64,000 nt of DNA, taken from NCBI GenBank assembly GCA_005765155.1, contig VCCP01000001.1, forward strand, positions 5,890,001-5,954,000. Direction: 5' to 3'. The notes under the pieces are model-generated. The model saw only the letters and a list, made by a program, of their open reading frames with translations, was not told the DNA's origin and did not search any database. Below are positions 33,337 to 45,365 of the stretch, piece after piece. The stretch is from Zelopaecilomyces penicillatus. Its lineage: Eukaryota > Ascomycota > Sordariomycetes > Hypocreales > Pseudodiploosporaceae. Both the position numbers and the translations under genes were made by a program. Every line of letters starts with the position of its first letter. Position 1 is the stretch's first letter.

Positions 33337-35670
33337 TTACTCTTGCAAATGGAAAGGTTGATAATCCATGTTCATGGTCCAGTCAAGCTGGAACATATCC
33401 TGCTGAGAGTTTTGGGAGAAGCCGAGATTGGCGCTGGGAACCTCCCCAAACAGGGATGGGAAATCATTTGACTTATTGATGTTCTGCGGGAACAGTTGAA
33501 AGTCGAGCCCATCTCCAGCAAATGATTCATCAAACCCCTCATCCACTTCATGGAGAGATGTAGGAGTGTACAGCATGGCATTCTCTTGACCAGTTGGTGA
33601 GAAGTGCGGTGCGGCCACGATTGGTGCAGCAGCACAAGGCTCGGGCTGGTACATGGACATTTGTGGAGGCATCATTTTCGTGTACATTTGCTCAGGGGTG
33701 GGCAATTGCGCAGGAATCTGAACAGTGGCAGCATAAATGTCTTCATCATTGAGAATAAAGGTCGAACCGTTCTGGTAGGGTGGGTATTGCTCATATGAGG
33801 TTGCTGAAGCGGGCGAAGGATTCTCCAAGTTCAGATCCAACTCAATCGAGTCAGGCTGTGGACCATATGTAGCGAGCCAGTCCGCATTAGCAGGGTAGTC
33901 AGGGAAGTCGTTGCGAATAAATTGCGGAACTGCGTCCTGAGGAGGTGTCGGAACGCTATACGATGGAGTGGTAGAAGGAGTAGACAGATCACCCAGTGGT
34001 GGGGTTTGCTGAGTGGTGCTGGACCCAGAGCTCTGCTTTTTGCCATTGGTCTTGGTGCGCACATAGGTCCATCCGTGAGCCTTCTCCATGTGTTGCTTGC
34101 AATTGGATTCACGCTTGGATTTGTACGGGCAAGGCTTGAACATGCACTCGTACATGGCAGGGGCGTCGGAATGCTTGTCATTGACATGTCGATCCATCTC
34201 CTTCTCGGTGGGCCATCCATAATCATGGTACTTGCAAGTCGGAAGAGGGCACTTCCAAGGGCGAGAGTGCGTCTTCTCGTGCTTAGTAAGATCACAAGGG
34301 CGCTTGAACTCCTTGGTGCAGCCAGGCTCGCGACACTTCTTCGGGGCTAATTCTTCGGGGCTTGCATTCTTCTTCCGACGAGCCATGGATCGCATGATCT
34401 CTTCTTCGTCCTCACGCTGCTCGCTCAAAGAGCGCTTCATTTTAATTGGACCCTCACCGAGATCCACGGGCTTACCAGTAGCCATAGAAATAGCAGTACC
34501 GTCCTTCTTCACACGAACCAACTCAGCGGGGCGGCCATTCTCAGCAATGCCTCCAAAGAGCCTGATCTCATCAGCCCTTGATGGGTTGTTAGTGGGGTGG
34601 TCCAGTGGCACAAAGCGTGGTACATACTGGTCAAGGTCCATATCGTCTGCTAGGCCGCCTTTTTCCTTGGCGGCAGCAAGTTGGCTACCATACTGATAGA
34701 TCTGCTCCTTTAGGTCAATAAAGTAACCGTGGGTGTACGGCCGGTCACCGGGGCGGATTTGTTCGCGGTCGGTGAGATATTCGACAGTCGCCTGAATGCA
34801 TCGAATTGATGTGAGGCAGAAATCGAGGTACAAGAGGGCACTCTTGGCCTTCTCCTTTTGACGCAAAGTCCGATAAGCATCTCCCCATACGCCAACATCA
34901 GTCAAAAGCTGACTTACCGGTGCCATAAAAATGAGCGTCTTTTCAAGATCGCGAAGACAAATAATCTCCTTGGATCGAATGCGTCGAGGAACATCGAGCA
35001 CAATCGACTCAAAGTCCTTCAACGTGGGCTTCTCTCGAAGCGGGCGGAGGGTGTGTTCATAAATTCTGTTAATAGCCTTGCGGCTAAGAGTAGGAAGTGC
35101 ACCTTTCGTGCTTGTAGTAGGATATCTAGTCAGGGCAGTGCCGTGGGTGTTGGCGGTCTTCTTGACAGCGGTATCGCCCGATGCCCGTTTTTCCTTAGTA
35201 GAGGCAACTGAGCTGCCGATACCACTATCCGAGGCCTGGTGTTGAGACCGTCGTACAGAGCGGGGCCGGAGGACTCGCCTCTCCGGCTCGTCCTTAGCCA
35301 TAGCAGGGTCGACGACAGGAAGGTCAAGCAGACCTCGAGGAACGGGAAGACTTGTATCGCGTAATGACTTCTTCGGCCGTCGGCCAGACAAGGTGAGGTC
35401 TTGAGTCTTGGATAGAGCCTCGTCGATGTCGTTGAGGGTCAAGGCGATACGACGACGATTAGCATCGACGACATCATCGAGATGAGTCTGCGATCTTGAG
35501 AGACGAGGAGGGGTGAAGTCGAGATCCAGATCTGCAGCGATAGGAGAGGTAGGAGAGTGGAAGGTGGCTCCCTTGCGGAGGGTCATGCTTGTCTTAAGAG
35601 AAAGATCGTTCTCGTTGTCCATTCCGAGTCGAGTCACCGGTGTCCGTCGGCGGGGGTTTGAGAACGACAT
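33337..35670 (-). CDS. C2H2 zinc-finger transcription factor
   Basis: A single exon encodes 777 residues. The N-terminus (residues 1-190) is basic and Ser/Arg-rich with an ordered helical region at about residues 195-330 (SRKAINRIYEHTLRPLREKPTL...). Toward residues 455-560 three C2H2-type modules follow: CREPGCTKEFKRPCDLTKHEKTH, then CPLPTCKYHDYGWPTEKEMDRHVNDKH and CMFKPCPYKSKRESNCKQHMEKAH. The remainder is disordered, Pro/Gln/Ser-rich and acidic in places, as in activation domains. The helical block before the fingers is unlike common short C2H2 regulators. I do not recognise a named orthologue. The 2.9-kb upstream gap fits a gene with long regulatory sequence. Confidence 0.85.
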   Translation of the reverse strand: MSFSNPRRRTPVTRLGMDNENDLSLKTSMTLRKGATFHSPTSPIAADLDLDFTPPRLSRSQTHLDDVVDANRRRIALTLNDIDEALSKTQDLTLSGRRPKKSLRDTSLPVPRGLLDLPVVDPAMAKDEPERRVLRPRSVRRSQHQASDSGIGSSVASTKEKRASGDTAVKKTANTHGTALTRYPTTSTKGALPTLSRKAINRIYEHTLRPLREKPTLKDFESIVLDVPRRIRSKEIICLRDLEKTLIFMAPVSQLLTDVGVWGDAYRTLRQKEKAKSALLYLDFCLTSIRCIQATVEYLTDREQIRPGDRPYTHGYFIDLKEQIYQYGSQLAAAKEKGGLADDMDLDQYVPRFVPLDHPTNNPSRADEIRLFGGIAENGRPAELVRVKKDGTAISMATGKPVDLGEGPIKMKRSLSEQREDEEEIMRSMARRKKNASPEELAPKKCREPGCTKEFKRPCDLTKHEKTHSRPWKCPLPTCKYHDYGWPTEKEMDRHVNDKHSDAPAMYECMFKPCPYKSKRESNCKQHMEKAHGWTYVRTKTNGKKQSSGSSTTQQTPPLGDLSTPSTTPSYSVPTPPQDAVPQFIRNDFPDYPANADWLATYGPQPDSIELDLNLENPSPASATSYEQYPPYQNGSTFILNDEDIYAATVQIPAQLPTPEQMYTKMMPPQMSMYQPEPCAAAPIVAAPHFSPTGQENAMLYTPTSLHEVDEGFDESFAGDGLDFQLFPQNINKSNDFPSLFGEVPSANLGFSQNSQQDMFQLDWTMNMDYQPFHLQE

Positions 35671-38612
35671 GGCTTAGACCTTGTGTGGGGTTGAGAAGAT
35701 GAATGGGTAAACACAACCTCAGGTCTCCCGATGGCTATGCTGGCAAAGCAATGTTAGCTTTGCTTGAGCACGAGTTGATCGATCTAGAGCTCTCTTCCGA
35801 TAGCAAGGGTGTGAGTCACACCCTGAGGTATGTAGTCCTATCCACCTGTGGTTGCAGTGGTAGGACGAAGGACGTAGATAGGACGAGGTAGGGTGAGGCT
35901 TGTGGCAGTACCGGGGGGGTATTCAACCAAGCAGCGAGAGAGGACAGTGTGTTCAGGTCGCAAGAACAAAGTGGAAAAACTCCTTACCCAATTCAAACGT
36001 TCACTCAGTCAAGGTGGGTGGAGAGGGTCGTGCTGGTCGTCTTGCCCAGGACAGGACGCCGAAAGGCAGATTGCCAAGTGATGATGGAATGCCAGAGAAT
36101 CCAGGCGATAAACTGAAAGGAAAGTGCAGGTGCGTTGGGTCTGGAGTCTTGCGGGCTTGCAATGATGGCACGCCGAAGAACAAGCAGCGGGATGATGTCG
36201 AGCAGTTCGCGAGAGAAAGAAATCCGGCAAGACCGATGGGGGATGGAGAGAGATGGAAGGGCTGGATATATGAAGGACGACGCAGCGGACGCCAACAGGA
36301 GAGCGGCAAGGGGGGCGTGTGCGAAAGACAAGCCAAGTGCTGAATAAATGGCGGCCTCAGGAGCGAACACTGACGAGCAGCACTAAACAGTGGATGAGCA
36401 ATGTCGAGCGAGCGGCGGGACACGACAGGTGACAGGCGAGATGGCGCGACCAGCAGGAGAGAAAGGCGAGAAAGAGATGCACGAAGCAGCAGAGAATGAG
36501 GTTGACGAGAGGAAACGGGACGAAAGGGCGGTAGAAGACTAGAAGTGCAGAGGGCTGGTTGGTGATGTACCTGCTTAGAAACCGTAGGAGTGGTTTGCGA
36601 TGGTTTGGGTGGGCATTTCTCAGCCCACCGCAGGCTGCTGCCTAACCGCCAGTGCCAATCCGGACTAGCGCCAAGCCAAAAGCTGAGTGGAGGAGGCCCA
36701 TCCCTGTGCTGGAGTAGAGGTACTTGAGGAATGCAGTGGAGCCAGCTATAGGGGAACCTGGGGCACTAACAGGCGCTGCTTTGACGGGACAGACAAACGC
36801 CAGACAAGAGACAGAGGAACGGCGTGGCCGGGTGGGCAGCACAGCTCTGGGGAGAGCCCGGAGAGGGCGGGAACCGCCAAACTCCCACCCAAGAGTCCGT
36901 GAGCCCCTCCCAGAGCCTCAACCTCTGGCGAGGCGGAGATAGCGACACGGGTACACACGCTACCTCGGGAAACAACACATGCTCCCCCCCCCTCAAGTGG
37001 CCCCGTTTGCTCGCCGATGCGTGCTCTTAACACGCCAGTCCGCATTCTACTCGTCGCTTTATTAATGTGAGTATTATTAGGACAAGTGAAACTTTATTAG
37101 GTGTTCGTATCACTACCTACTACCAACTCAGTACTCTAACCTATTAACGGATTTTTCTCCCTTCCCCTTGCTTCCTTTGCGGACTTTGTACTAGTAATTA
37201 GCTCACCACCCCAACTGGCACCTTTGCGAGGAACGAGAGGAAGGCAGAAGAATTCCAACCCTGGCGTTTGCATTGTGTTTGCGTAGGTGCTGTCGCGTCC
37301 TTGCTCTTGACTTGTCCGTAATTAGCCGGATGCGGCACATGCATACTGTAAGATGTACGAGGAAGAGGGGGGAGGGGGTGATTGTTGGGTTTTGAAATGG
37401 CTCTTTTGCATCCATACCTACCTACCTTACCTACATGACGGCCGCGGCAGTCAATCAATCACTTTGTCTCTGTGCCTGTGGATACGATGGCTGTTGGTGA
37501 CGTCTAGTGCCAATGACTGCAGGTTGTTGCCAGGGGATCCATTGTGATTGTCATGGCCGCCATAAGCCTATCATAAAGCCTTGCGGCAGGTGCAGGGATC
37601 CCCGACCAGTAATGACACGACTGCGCTTGGAGTCTGCTGTGCGTCAGCGCCTGTTCTTCATCCCCCTCTTGTACGAGTAGGTTCATCTGCATTGAAAGCT
37701 GTTGGCCGTGTTGGAGGCTGTGATCCAGCCCACCGCCTGGACGGATACTGGGCCGTTAGTGGTTGGCGTCTGCTTATTGAGAGTTGAGACCAACACAGAG
37801 GCCACAGTAATGCCCCAGTGATGTCCCAATGCGAGCAGCTCTCGTCTCCTCCCTGATTGTTTGCTTCAGCGCTCCATGTCTGCGCCACCACCACAGACCT
37901 CAGTGCAGCATTTGGTCTCCTCATAGTCCATCTAGTCTACAGTCTACCAATTGAAGCTCCATCTCCCCTGTCCATGTCGAATGGCTGTGCTTAAATTATG
38001 CATATGAGGTGGCCTTAAGATGTCAGCTACTAAACGCAAAAGCACTATTGAGCTGTTGTCAAGGGCTTATCTGGCTTTGTGGACAATCCAAGAAGAAACA
38101 AAACGATCGGAGTTCCTCTGTGCATGTATTAATTACTAAGGTGTGTTGAATGTGATCTCAGTTCATAAATACACTAGCTACATTGGGCAATCGCCGACCT
38201 CAATGCTGTCGTTTGAGGCTCTGTTGCGACATGTGCACTCGAATGAAATGAAATACTGTAGTATTGCATGGATCCATGAGACACATGGTTTGATCTGTCC
38301 ATTCCGGCTTGCTTGTTGCGTTTACTTCTGTGATCGCTATCAAGGCCAAATTAATTACCCAACCAATTTCCTCCATGTTGGAACTGCTACACACCGCTTT
38401 CCTTTCTAGGAAAGGGTTAGGATTATTGTGGTTAAATTTGGCTGGCCGGCTACGGGCCTTTGTACCCCGCCAAACCCCGCCAAACTCAAGGACTTTTTTT
38501 TCTTCTCCTCTGACGTGACCGGTTGACTGCAAAGCAATTGGCCAGACATTCTGACTTTTTATCTCGACTTCTCATACTTATCAATTTGGAGAAAGTGCGA
38601 AAAATCTTCATC
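35671..38612. other. Long divergent regulatory gap, C2H2 factor and ADE17
   Basis: Almost 3 kb without a supportable gene. The first 1 kb (35.7-36.6 kb) is purine-rich on the plus strand, so pyrimidine-rich in the direction of the C2H2 gene, consistent with a long 5' leader. ORFs at 36.0-36.4 kb on the minus strand are low-complexity and in this leader. A motif cctacctaccttacctac occurs near 37415. The segment just before ADE17 has TGACGTGACC at about 38511. Confidence 0.5.
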
Positions 38613-40543
38613 ATGTCTGGTAATCAGAAAATTGCCATCGTCTCCGTCTACGACAAGACCGGACTGCTGGACCTGGCTAAAGGTTTGGACCAGCAGGGGG
38701 TTCGCATTCTGGCCTCTGGAGGTACAGCTCGCATGATTCGCGAGTCTGGCTTTCCTGTTGAGTGAGAACGCCACCTTGAAGCCTCAATTTTGTGCTTCTT
38801 GTTGTTAAAGATGCATACTTACCACTTCTTCGGTTCTCGTGTAGGGATGTCAGTGCCATCACCAAGGCTCCGGAGATGCTCGCTGGTCGTGTCAAGACGC
38901 TTCACCCCGCCGTTCATGCTGGTATCCTGGCACGCAATCTCGAGTCAGATGAGAAGGACTTGGCCGACCAGAACATCAACAAAGTCGATTACGTCATCTG
39001 CAATCTTTATCCTTTCAAAGATACTGTCGCAAAGGTCAACGTCAGCATCCCCGAGGCCGTTGAGGAGATTGACATTGGCGGCGTCACACTTATCCGTGCT
39101 GCCGCCAAGAACCACAAGCGCGTTACCATTCTCAGCGACCCCAACGACTATGCAGGCTTCCTTAAGGAGATGGAACAGGGCGAAATTACCGAGGCAAGCC
39201 GCAACCGCTATGCTCTCAAGGCATTCGAACACACAGCAGATTACGACACTGCCATCTCCGATTACTTCCGCAAGGAGTACGCCGGTAATGGTGACCAGCA
39301 CCTGACCTTGAGATACGGCGCCAACCCTCACCAAAAGCCCGCCGCGGCGTTCAAGGTGGAAGACAAGCTTCCATTCAAGGTCTTGTGCGGATCTCCTGGC
39401 TACATTAATCTGCTCGATGCACTCAATGCCTGGCCACTCGTCAAGGAGCTTAAGCAAGCATTGGGTAAACCCGCAGCTGCCAGCTTCAAGCATGTGTCAC
39501 CTGCTGGTGCTGCTATCGGCCTCCCTCTTACCGCTGAAGAACGAAAGGTCTATTTCGTCAACGATATCGAGGGCATCGAGACCTCTGCTCTGGCTCAGGC
39601 CTATGCACGTGCTCGTGGTGCCGACCGCATGAGCAGCTTCGGAGACATGATTGCTTTGAGTGACATCGTTGATGTACCCACCGCAAGCATCATATCTAAA
39701 GAGGTCTCAGATGGTGTTATTGCTCCAGGCTATGAGGATGCGGCGCTTGAGATTCTCAAGAAGAAGAAGGGTGGCAAGTATCTCGTTCTGCAAATTGACC
39801 CCGCCTACAACCCGCCGCCTACAGAGACCCGAACGGTATATGGCATCAGCCTGCAGCAGCACCGTAACGATGTGGACATCTCACCCAAGTCATTCAAGAA
39901 CATCATCATCCCGAAGGACTCTGGTGCTCTGCCTGAGAGCGCCACACGGGATCTCACTATAGCCACAATCACCTTGAAATATACACAGAGCAACTCTGTG
40001 TGCTACGCTGTGAACGGGCAAATCGTTGGCCTTGGAGCTGGTCAACAGTCCCGCATTCATTGCACACGTCTTGCTGGCGACAAAGCCGACAACTGGTGGA
40101 TGCGCTTTCATGAGAGAGTTCTCAACATCAAGTGGAAGAAGGGCACCAAGAGACCCGACAAGAGCAATGCCATTGACTTGCTGGTCAGCGGCCAACTTCC
40201 CAAGGACGGAGCCGAAAGGGAGGGATTCGAGGCAGTCTTTGAAGAGGTGCCCGCTGCCTTTACAGAGGAGGAACGTGAGAGCTGGATGAATCAGCTCAAG
40301 GATGTGTGCGTCTCAAGTGACGCGTTCGTAAGTGCACATTGGCGCAGATTTTTTTTATTGCTCTTTTAAAGCTAATTTATTTCGCAGTTCCCATTCATTG
40401 ACAACGTATTCCGCGCAGCCAAGTCTGGCGCCAAGTACATTGCTGCTCCTGGTGGCAGCCAGAACGATGGGGCTGTCTTTGAGACGGCCGAGAAACTGGG
40501 AATTACCTTTGTGGAACAAAACACCCGACTTTTCCATCACTAG
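38613..40543 (+). CDS. ADE17: Bifunctional AICAR transformylase / IMP cyclohydrolase
   Basis: Exons 38613-38761, 38845-40327 and 40388-40543 give 595 residues, near yeast Ade17 (592). The enzyme carries out the last two steps of de novo IMP synthesis: formyl transfer to AICAR, then ring closure. The IMP cyclohydrolase part is N-terminal, with IAIVSVYDKTGLLDLAKGL, GVRILASGGTARMI and GRVKTLHPAVHAGIL. The transformylase part holds the conserved KHVSPAGAAIG (catalytic Lys-His pair), LRYGANPHQKPAAAF, and the C-terminal block FPFIDNVFRAAKSGAKYIAAPGGS. The C-terminus ends TRLFHH, as in the family. Introns flank the coding block at both ends. Confidence 0.96.
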
Positions 40544-43225
40544 GGGGATAAAATATTTCATCATCTCTTACCACGCAGGACTGTGGCAAAAATTTAATTA
40601 TTTCTTTTTTAACATGTATATCCTCGCTACCTTGGAGCTGGTCTTCTCAGCAAGGTTAGCTCGATATATTGTTAAGTAAACTTCAAACATAGCCAATGAC
40701 TTGGTATGCAACACGACTGTGAATTGGTCTAGCCTTACTCAGGTGATTTTTCGTCCCTGGACACGAATAATTCATTACTCCGTGTGCAAGGGAAGATAGA
40801 TGACATGTTGCATATCCACATGTAGGGCTGGCCTCATCTCATACCAAACATATTAATAGTACGTATTAGGTGGTCTTGCAGGTTACAGAACCCCCCACTC
40901 TCCACTCCCCCATCTCTGTTTATTATTATACCCTGCGAGTTGTTTACGGGTAAGAGCTTCAGATCTAATTATATTACCAATCTGTACACGATCACAGGCA
41001 CATGGTTATGAACGTCAATGCCTGCCAAGTGTGCCACGTAAGGGTCTGGGCCGTCTGGCCAATAAGATGTTGACGAATCGAGTTGCCTGGACCCCCCTCC
41101 AGTGGGACGGACACACCTGTAGGCACACCATTTAACGGTTATCACTGCAGGTCACCACCTGAAGCACTTATGTATATTTCGTGCCTGAATTGCTCCACGC
41201 GGACTAGGCATCCGAATTGTTTTATTGAGAAGCCTAGATGAGCTGTAACATCTTCCCATTTTTCAGTCCTAGTCTGTTTTCGTCAGCCACAGTGCAGAGC
41301 TACGGCTAAAACGGTTTGGGGTTTGAACGATGATCTTTTTTAAAATGGAAAGTCCGAGTGTGAGTTTCCGAGAGCCGGGGGAACAACGGCTCCTGCTGTT
41401 CGATTGTGAAGAGTCGTTATGACGTAATTCGAGGGATCTGATTAAATAAACAATTCTCTTTCCTTTTTCATCCACATGACAGATGCTTTCGAGACCTGGA
41501 ATCATATGGCGCACGTGATTTCTTTCTGCCCAAGAGTATAAACTGGGCTTAGGAGAGCTCAAAAGAGATTGGTCGAATAGCCGTACCACCATCTAATTAG
41601 AAGAACAACGAAAATGGAAAGGATGTTTAGTTTCATTCAAGTGTACCGAATGTGATCCATATTGTGAAAGTCTAACGAATGTAGAAAATGCGGCAAAGCC
41701 GTGTGGTGCAGTGGTTGTGTCATTCTGAACCGCGTCCTTACGTTTGACTTTCGGCAAGAAATGGCGTTGTATTTAGTTTGGCTTTTTGCCTGTAAGCATT
41801 TACTATTTTATTTAGTATAGCCGTTGTCATTTCGTATTGTGCCAGATCCAGTATATCCTTGTTCCCTTTGTGGTAATCGAGTGTCAACATCATTATATCG
41901 TGTTTTCGGCTTGAACAAACCAAGATCAATCCACACGCCTGAAGACGTGTTTAATATTGTATTGACAATTAGTATACAAGGTTAATTGAGCAGAACAATA
42001 ATCGACAATGATTGTAGCCTCCTTTACGATTTCTTGAACATCTTGACCTTCATTGTGATGTGTGTATGTAGTGAGTGGAAAGGCATGAACCAAAGTGAAC
42101 AAAAGATGATGCCTCTCTATGTTTCGTGAACACGATTACCCAGCAACCAATGTCTCTTCAGTTGCTATTCGCGAACCTGACAGAACAATTCTTTTGTCTT
42201 TCTATGCCAGACCTCTTCGTAAAGCTTTATTTAAGGCCGGCCTCCTAGCTGCCAAAGGGATATTCTCTCGGTCTATTCAACGTTTTTCGCGTCGAACTCG
42301 AAGCTGAAGCAAACACTTTTATAGCTACTCGAAAGGCTGTGAGCTATCAGCTATGTGAAATTCCTATTTCTTAGTATGCCGCTCGTTCGCAGCATGAGGC
42401 AACTTCCTCATCGACGTGAACTACAAAACTCTGCATCGTCCCACCAACTTGACCATTCGTAACAGCCAAGTTGATAGCTCCGTGATTCTGGTTCGAACGG
42501 GTGGGATGTGATACTCGCTCGTGATGAAAAATATGCTGTAGAAGAAGGAATAGTCGGTTCATCATCTTCAATGCATGGAGGAAGATGATACTAAGCGCTT
42601 CAAACACATGTTAGTAGTCACCCACGCCCGTTGCCCTTGAGAAACGTCATGCCGGATGAACGATGAATGTCAGATACGCAACCTACAGGTTGGAGAATGA
42701 TACTGAGAGCTTGCCTACTACCCAGTTACTTCTAATACATGCCTCAGGTAAAGCCTACGATGAATCCAAACACTGATCCATATCGTACATGTCGGGGCAT
42801 ATGTACTAAACAAATCCACATTTGCCACATTCTGCTTAAACAGAAATCATAAACACTTACATGAATAATACAGCCGTCAGTCATATTCACATTCTCGCCA
42901 GACCCGATAGTTTGAATAAATCAGACCAGTTGCCCCGGGGATCAAGGCATGTGCTTACAACTGATCTGTCCCAGATTCACAGCTCCGCCCCCCTTTTTTT
43001 CTCCTATATATTCTCCCCTCCCCGCACCCCTCTCTTCTCTTCCTCCTCTCGTGTAAGCTGGTTCTCTTCAACCTTCCAGCTTCTTTTCCTCAATCTTTTT
43101 TTCTTCTTTCTTCTCAAGAACAAAAAAAGGTTGTTCGACCCAACTAGCTCCTCCCTTTATCGACAGGTTCAGCAGAAAAGGATTAGCAGTTTGTTGCTTT
43201 CGAAACAGCTCTTTCTTTTCCAATC
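40544..43225. other. Large intergenic gap before the repeat-protein gene
   Basis: About 2.7 kb with no convincing gene. At 41706-41716, TGGTGCAGTGG fits a Pol III A box but no B box follows at a usable distance. ORFs at 42119-42307 (+) and 42371-42607 (-) are protein-like in part but unsupported. From about 43000 the plus strand is CT-rich (tatatattctcc then long pyrimidine tracts), as in 5' leaders of well-expressed fungal genes. Confidence 0.5.
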
Positions 43226-44815
43226 ATGTGGTCTTTCAGCCTACCTCCACTGGACTCACCAAAAGACGTCCCGAACAACAAGTCCAGCATCAGGGCGTCA
43301 TTCTCACGATTGCGGTCTTCTCCCAATTCCTCTTCATTTACTTCGTGTTCGACATTTTCATGTGGCATCTCGCCGTCTACCCAACCTGTAGAATGTCCTC
43401 AGCCTCGTGGACAAGATGAAATGAAGGCATGGATCATCAACCCTTCCCAGAAGACCCTTTCCGCTGTTATGAACGCTCGAGATTCGGCCGCTACTAAGCC
43501 CAACCTCTTCACTCGAGGACTTTCTCGTGTAATTCGTTCTTCCAAGAAGGCATTTTCACGTCATCAAGACACCACATCTTTGGTATGTAACTAATAGTCT
43601 TTTCTTGAAAGGGTTTGTAGCCTTGCAGAACCCGGAATCAGAATCTAACACATCGGGGTTTTCAGACTTCCTTTGAACCAAATTCCATCCTCGCCGATGA
43701 AGATGCACCAGCACCAGCGATGGTAGCAGGGACGGTTTATGGGCTGTCTGGGACCAGCACTCTTCGAATAGTACCGTGTGAGACCAACACCGCTATCAAT
43801 GATCCCACCACAAACCTCGTGGGTTTGAATATGATCGGTCTCCGCTTCCCTCAAGCCACCCCGTATCCCAAGAAACCTTCCTCTAGCTCTACTCGCACCC
43901 ATTATCGTTCTGTTAGCAATTCATCCGGCTACAGCAGCACGTCATCCGGCTCTCAGAGCATTGTCTCTCGCTACAGCGCTACTTCATCCGATTCTCGAAA
44001 CTGCTCCACCAGCTCTACCTGCAGTGGTACCTCAGCTACCTCATGCTCTTCAACCACATCTTCTCTTTGGATAAAGGTTTGCTCTCTCTGTATTCACGCC
44101 CCTCTTTGATCTACTGCTAACAAATCTTCAGAAGCCTTCTCAACATATTCAGGATGAGAAAGCCCCAATTACAGGGCAGGGCCAAAAGATGAGAGGAGAA
44201 TTCACGGCCTCATTGCCCACTATTTTGGAATACCAGCCTATACCCTTTTACCTGGCCGATTCCAACTCTATCAATAGCGATGATAGTGATTGCATTAGCG
44301 AGAACTATTCTATTGGCTACAGCTCGGTCGAAACTTCTCAGATAACAGAAGATCCCGAATTGACAACCCCTCAAACACCTGAGCCTATTTCTTCTTCTCC
44401 CCAGGTTGAATCCAGTCTTACCGATGATGATGAAGATAAGAAGAATGCACGAAGCGAATTCAATGAATACAACTTGGTCGAAACCTCTCAACTCATGGAG
44501 GATGCTTACATTGCGGCTCCTCAAACGCTTGAGCCTGCCTCTCCTCCACAGGCTGAATCTAACCTTACCGACGGTTATGAAAATAAGAATAAACGAAACG
44601 ATTCCAATGAATCCAACTTTGTCGAAACCTCTCAACCCATGGAGGAATTTGACAATGCGGTTCCTCAAACACCAGAGCCTACTCCTTTTCACCATGCTGA
44701 GTCTAGCACTGTCGAGGGCTATGAGAGTGATAGTAGCAACGAAGACTACGTCAAGTCCCCCGAAATTACTCGGTTGATGGAGATATTTGGCTTCACAACC
44801 CCTGAAAAGCCTTAA
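43226..44815 (+). CDS. Tandem-repeat acidic protein, 5' part up to first in-frame stop
   Basis: Exons 43226-43582, 43666-44076 and 44132-44815 give 483 residues before a TAA at 44813. Exon 1 encodes a basic Ser-rich N-terminus. Exon 2 is Ser/Thr-rich (GYSSTSSGSQSIVSRYSATS). Exon 3 starts an array of about 44-50-residue units with the shared order ETSQ-x-ME, then PQTPEP, then H/Q-AESS, then acidic D/E/S. There is no signal peptide, membrane span or known domain. The TAA lies inside the fourth unit, and the same frame then continues with four more units, so this is probably not the ancestral end. The donor of intron 2 (GTTTGC) is weak but phases fit. Function unknown. Confidence 0.6.
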
Positions 44816-45365
44816 GATGCCCTCTCATCCCACGCTGAATCTAGCCCTACCGAATGGATCGATAGCGATAGCAGCCACGAAAACCTCAGTTTCATCAATT
44901 CTACTCCAATGATGGAAAAGTTTGGATTTGCAGCCCATTACACCCCCGAGGCCACCAATTACCACGCTGGATCCAGTATCACCGAGGTTAATGAGCATGA
45001 CGATAGTGCCGAAGACTTTAGTTGTTTCGAGATGGATCAACTAATCGAAAAATTCGGCTTTGGATCTTCTCAAACGTCTGAGCCTATCCTTACTCAACAT
45101 GCTAAACCCAGCACTACCGATGTTGACGCAAACGACGACAGCGCCGAAGACTTTAGCTGCTTCGAGATCCATCAGCTAATGGAAAAATTCGGCCATGGAG
45201 CTTCTCAAACCTCTGAGGCTTCCCCTTCTCACCATGCTGGATCCAGCGCCACTGAGAGTGTTTGTCAGAGTGGCGACAGCACCGAAGATTTAAGCTGCTT
45301 AGAGGTTGATCAACTAATGGCACAATTCGGCTACGGAGTTCCTCAGACGCCTGAGGCCATCCATT
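44327..45365 (+). repeat. About eight tandem units of 44-50 codons
   Basis: Units align by a helical head (ETSQLMED or CFEMDQLIEKFGFG), a PQTPEP-like turn, an AESS/AGSS element and an acidic Ser/Asp spacer. Units 1-3 resemble each other (VETSQ heads), and units 5-8 resemble each other (EKFGFG heads); unit 4, holding the stop, is intermediate. The units differ in sequence, so they are not a recent expansion. Confidence 0.8.

Noticed and set aside
36001..36423. 140-residue minus-strand ORF upstream of the C2H2 gene
   Set aside because: Pyrimidine-rich leader gives Ser/Pro/Leu-rich frames in all three phases; likely 5' untranslated sequence.
41700..41760. tRNA-like segment with a good A box (TGGTGCAGTGG)
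   Set aside because: No B box at a usable distance, and the acceptor and T arms do not pair; at most a tRNA fragment.
42371..42607. 78-residue minus-strand ORF with protein-like stretches
   Set aside because: No family, no splice partners and no clear promoter; not supportable by eye.
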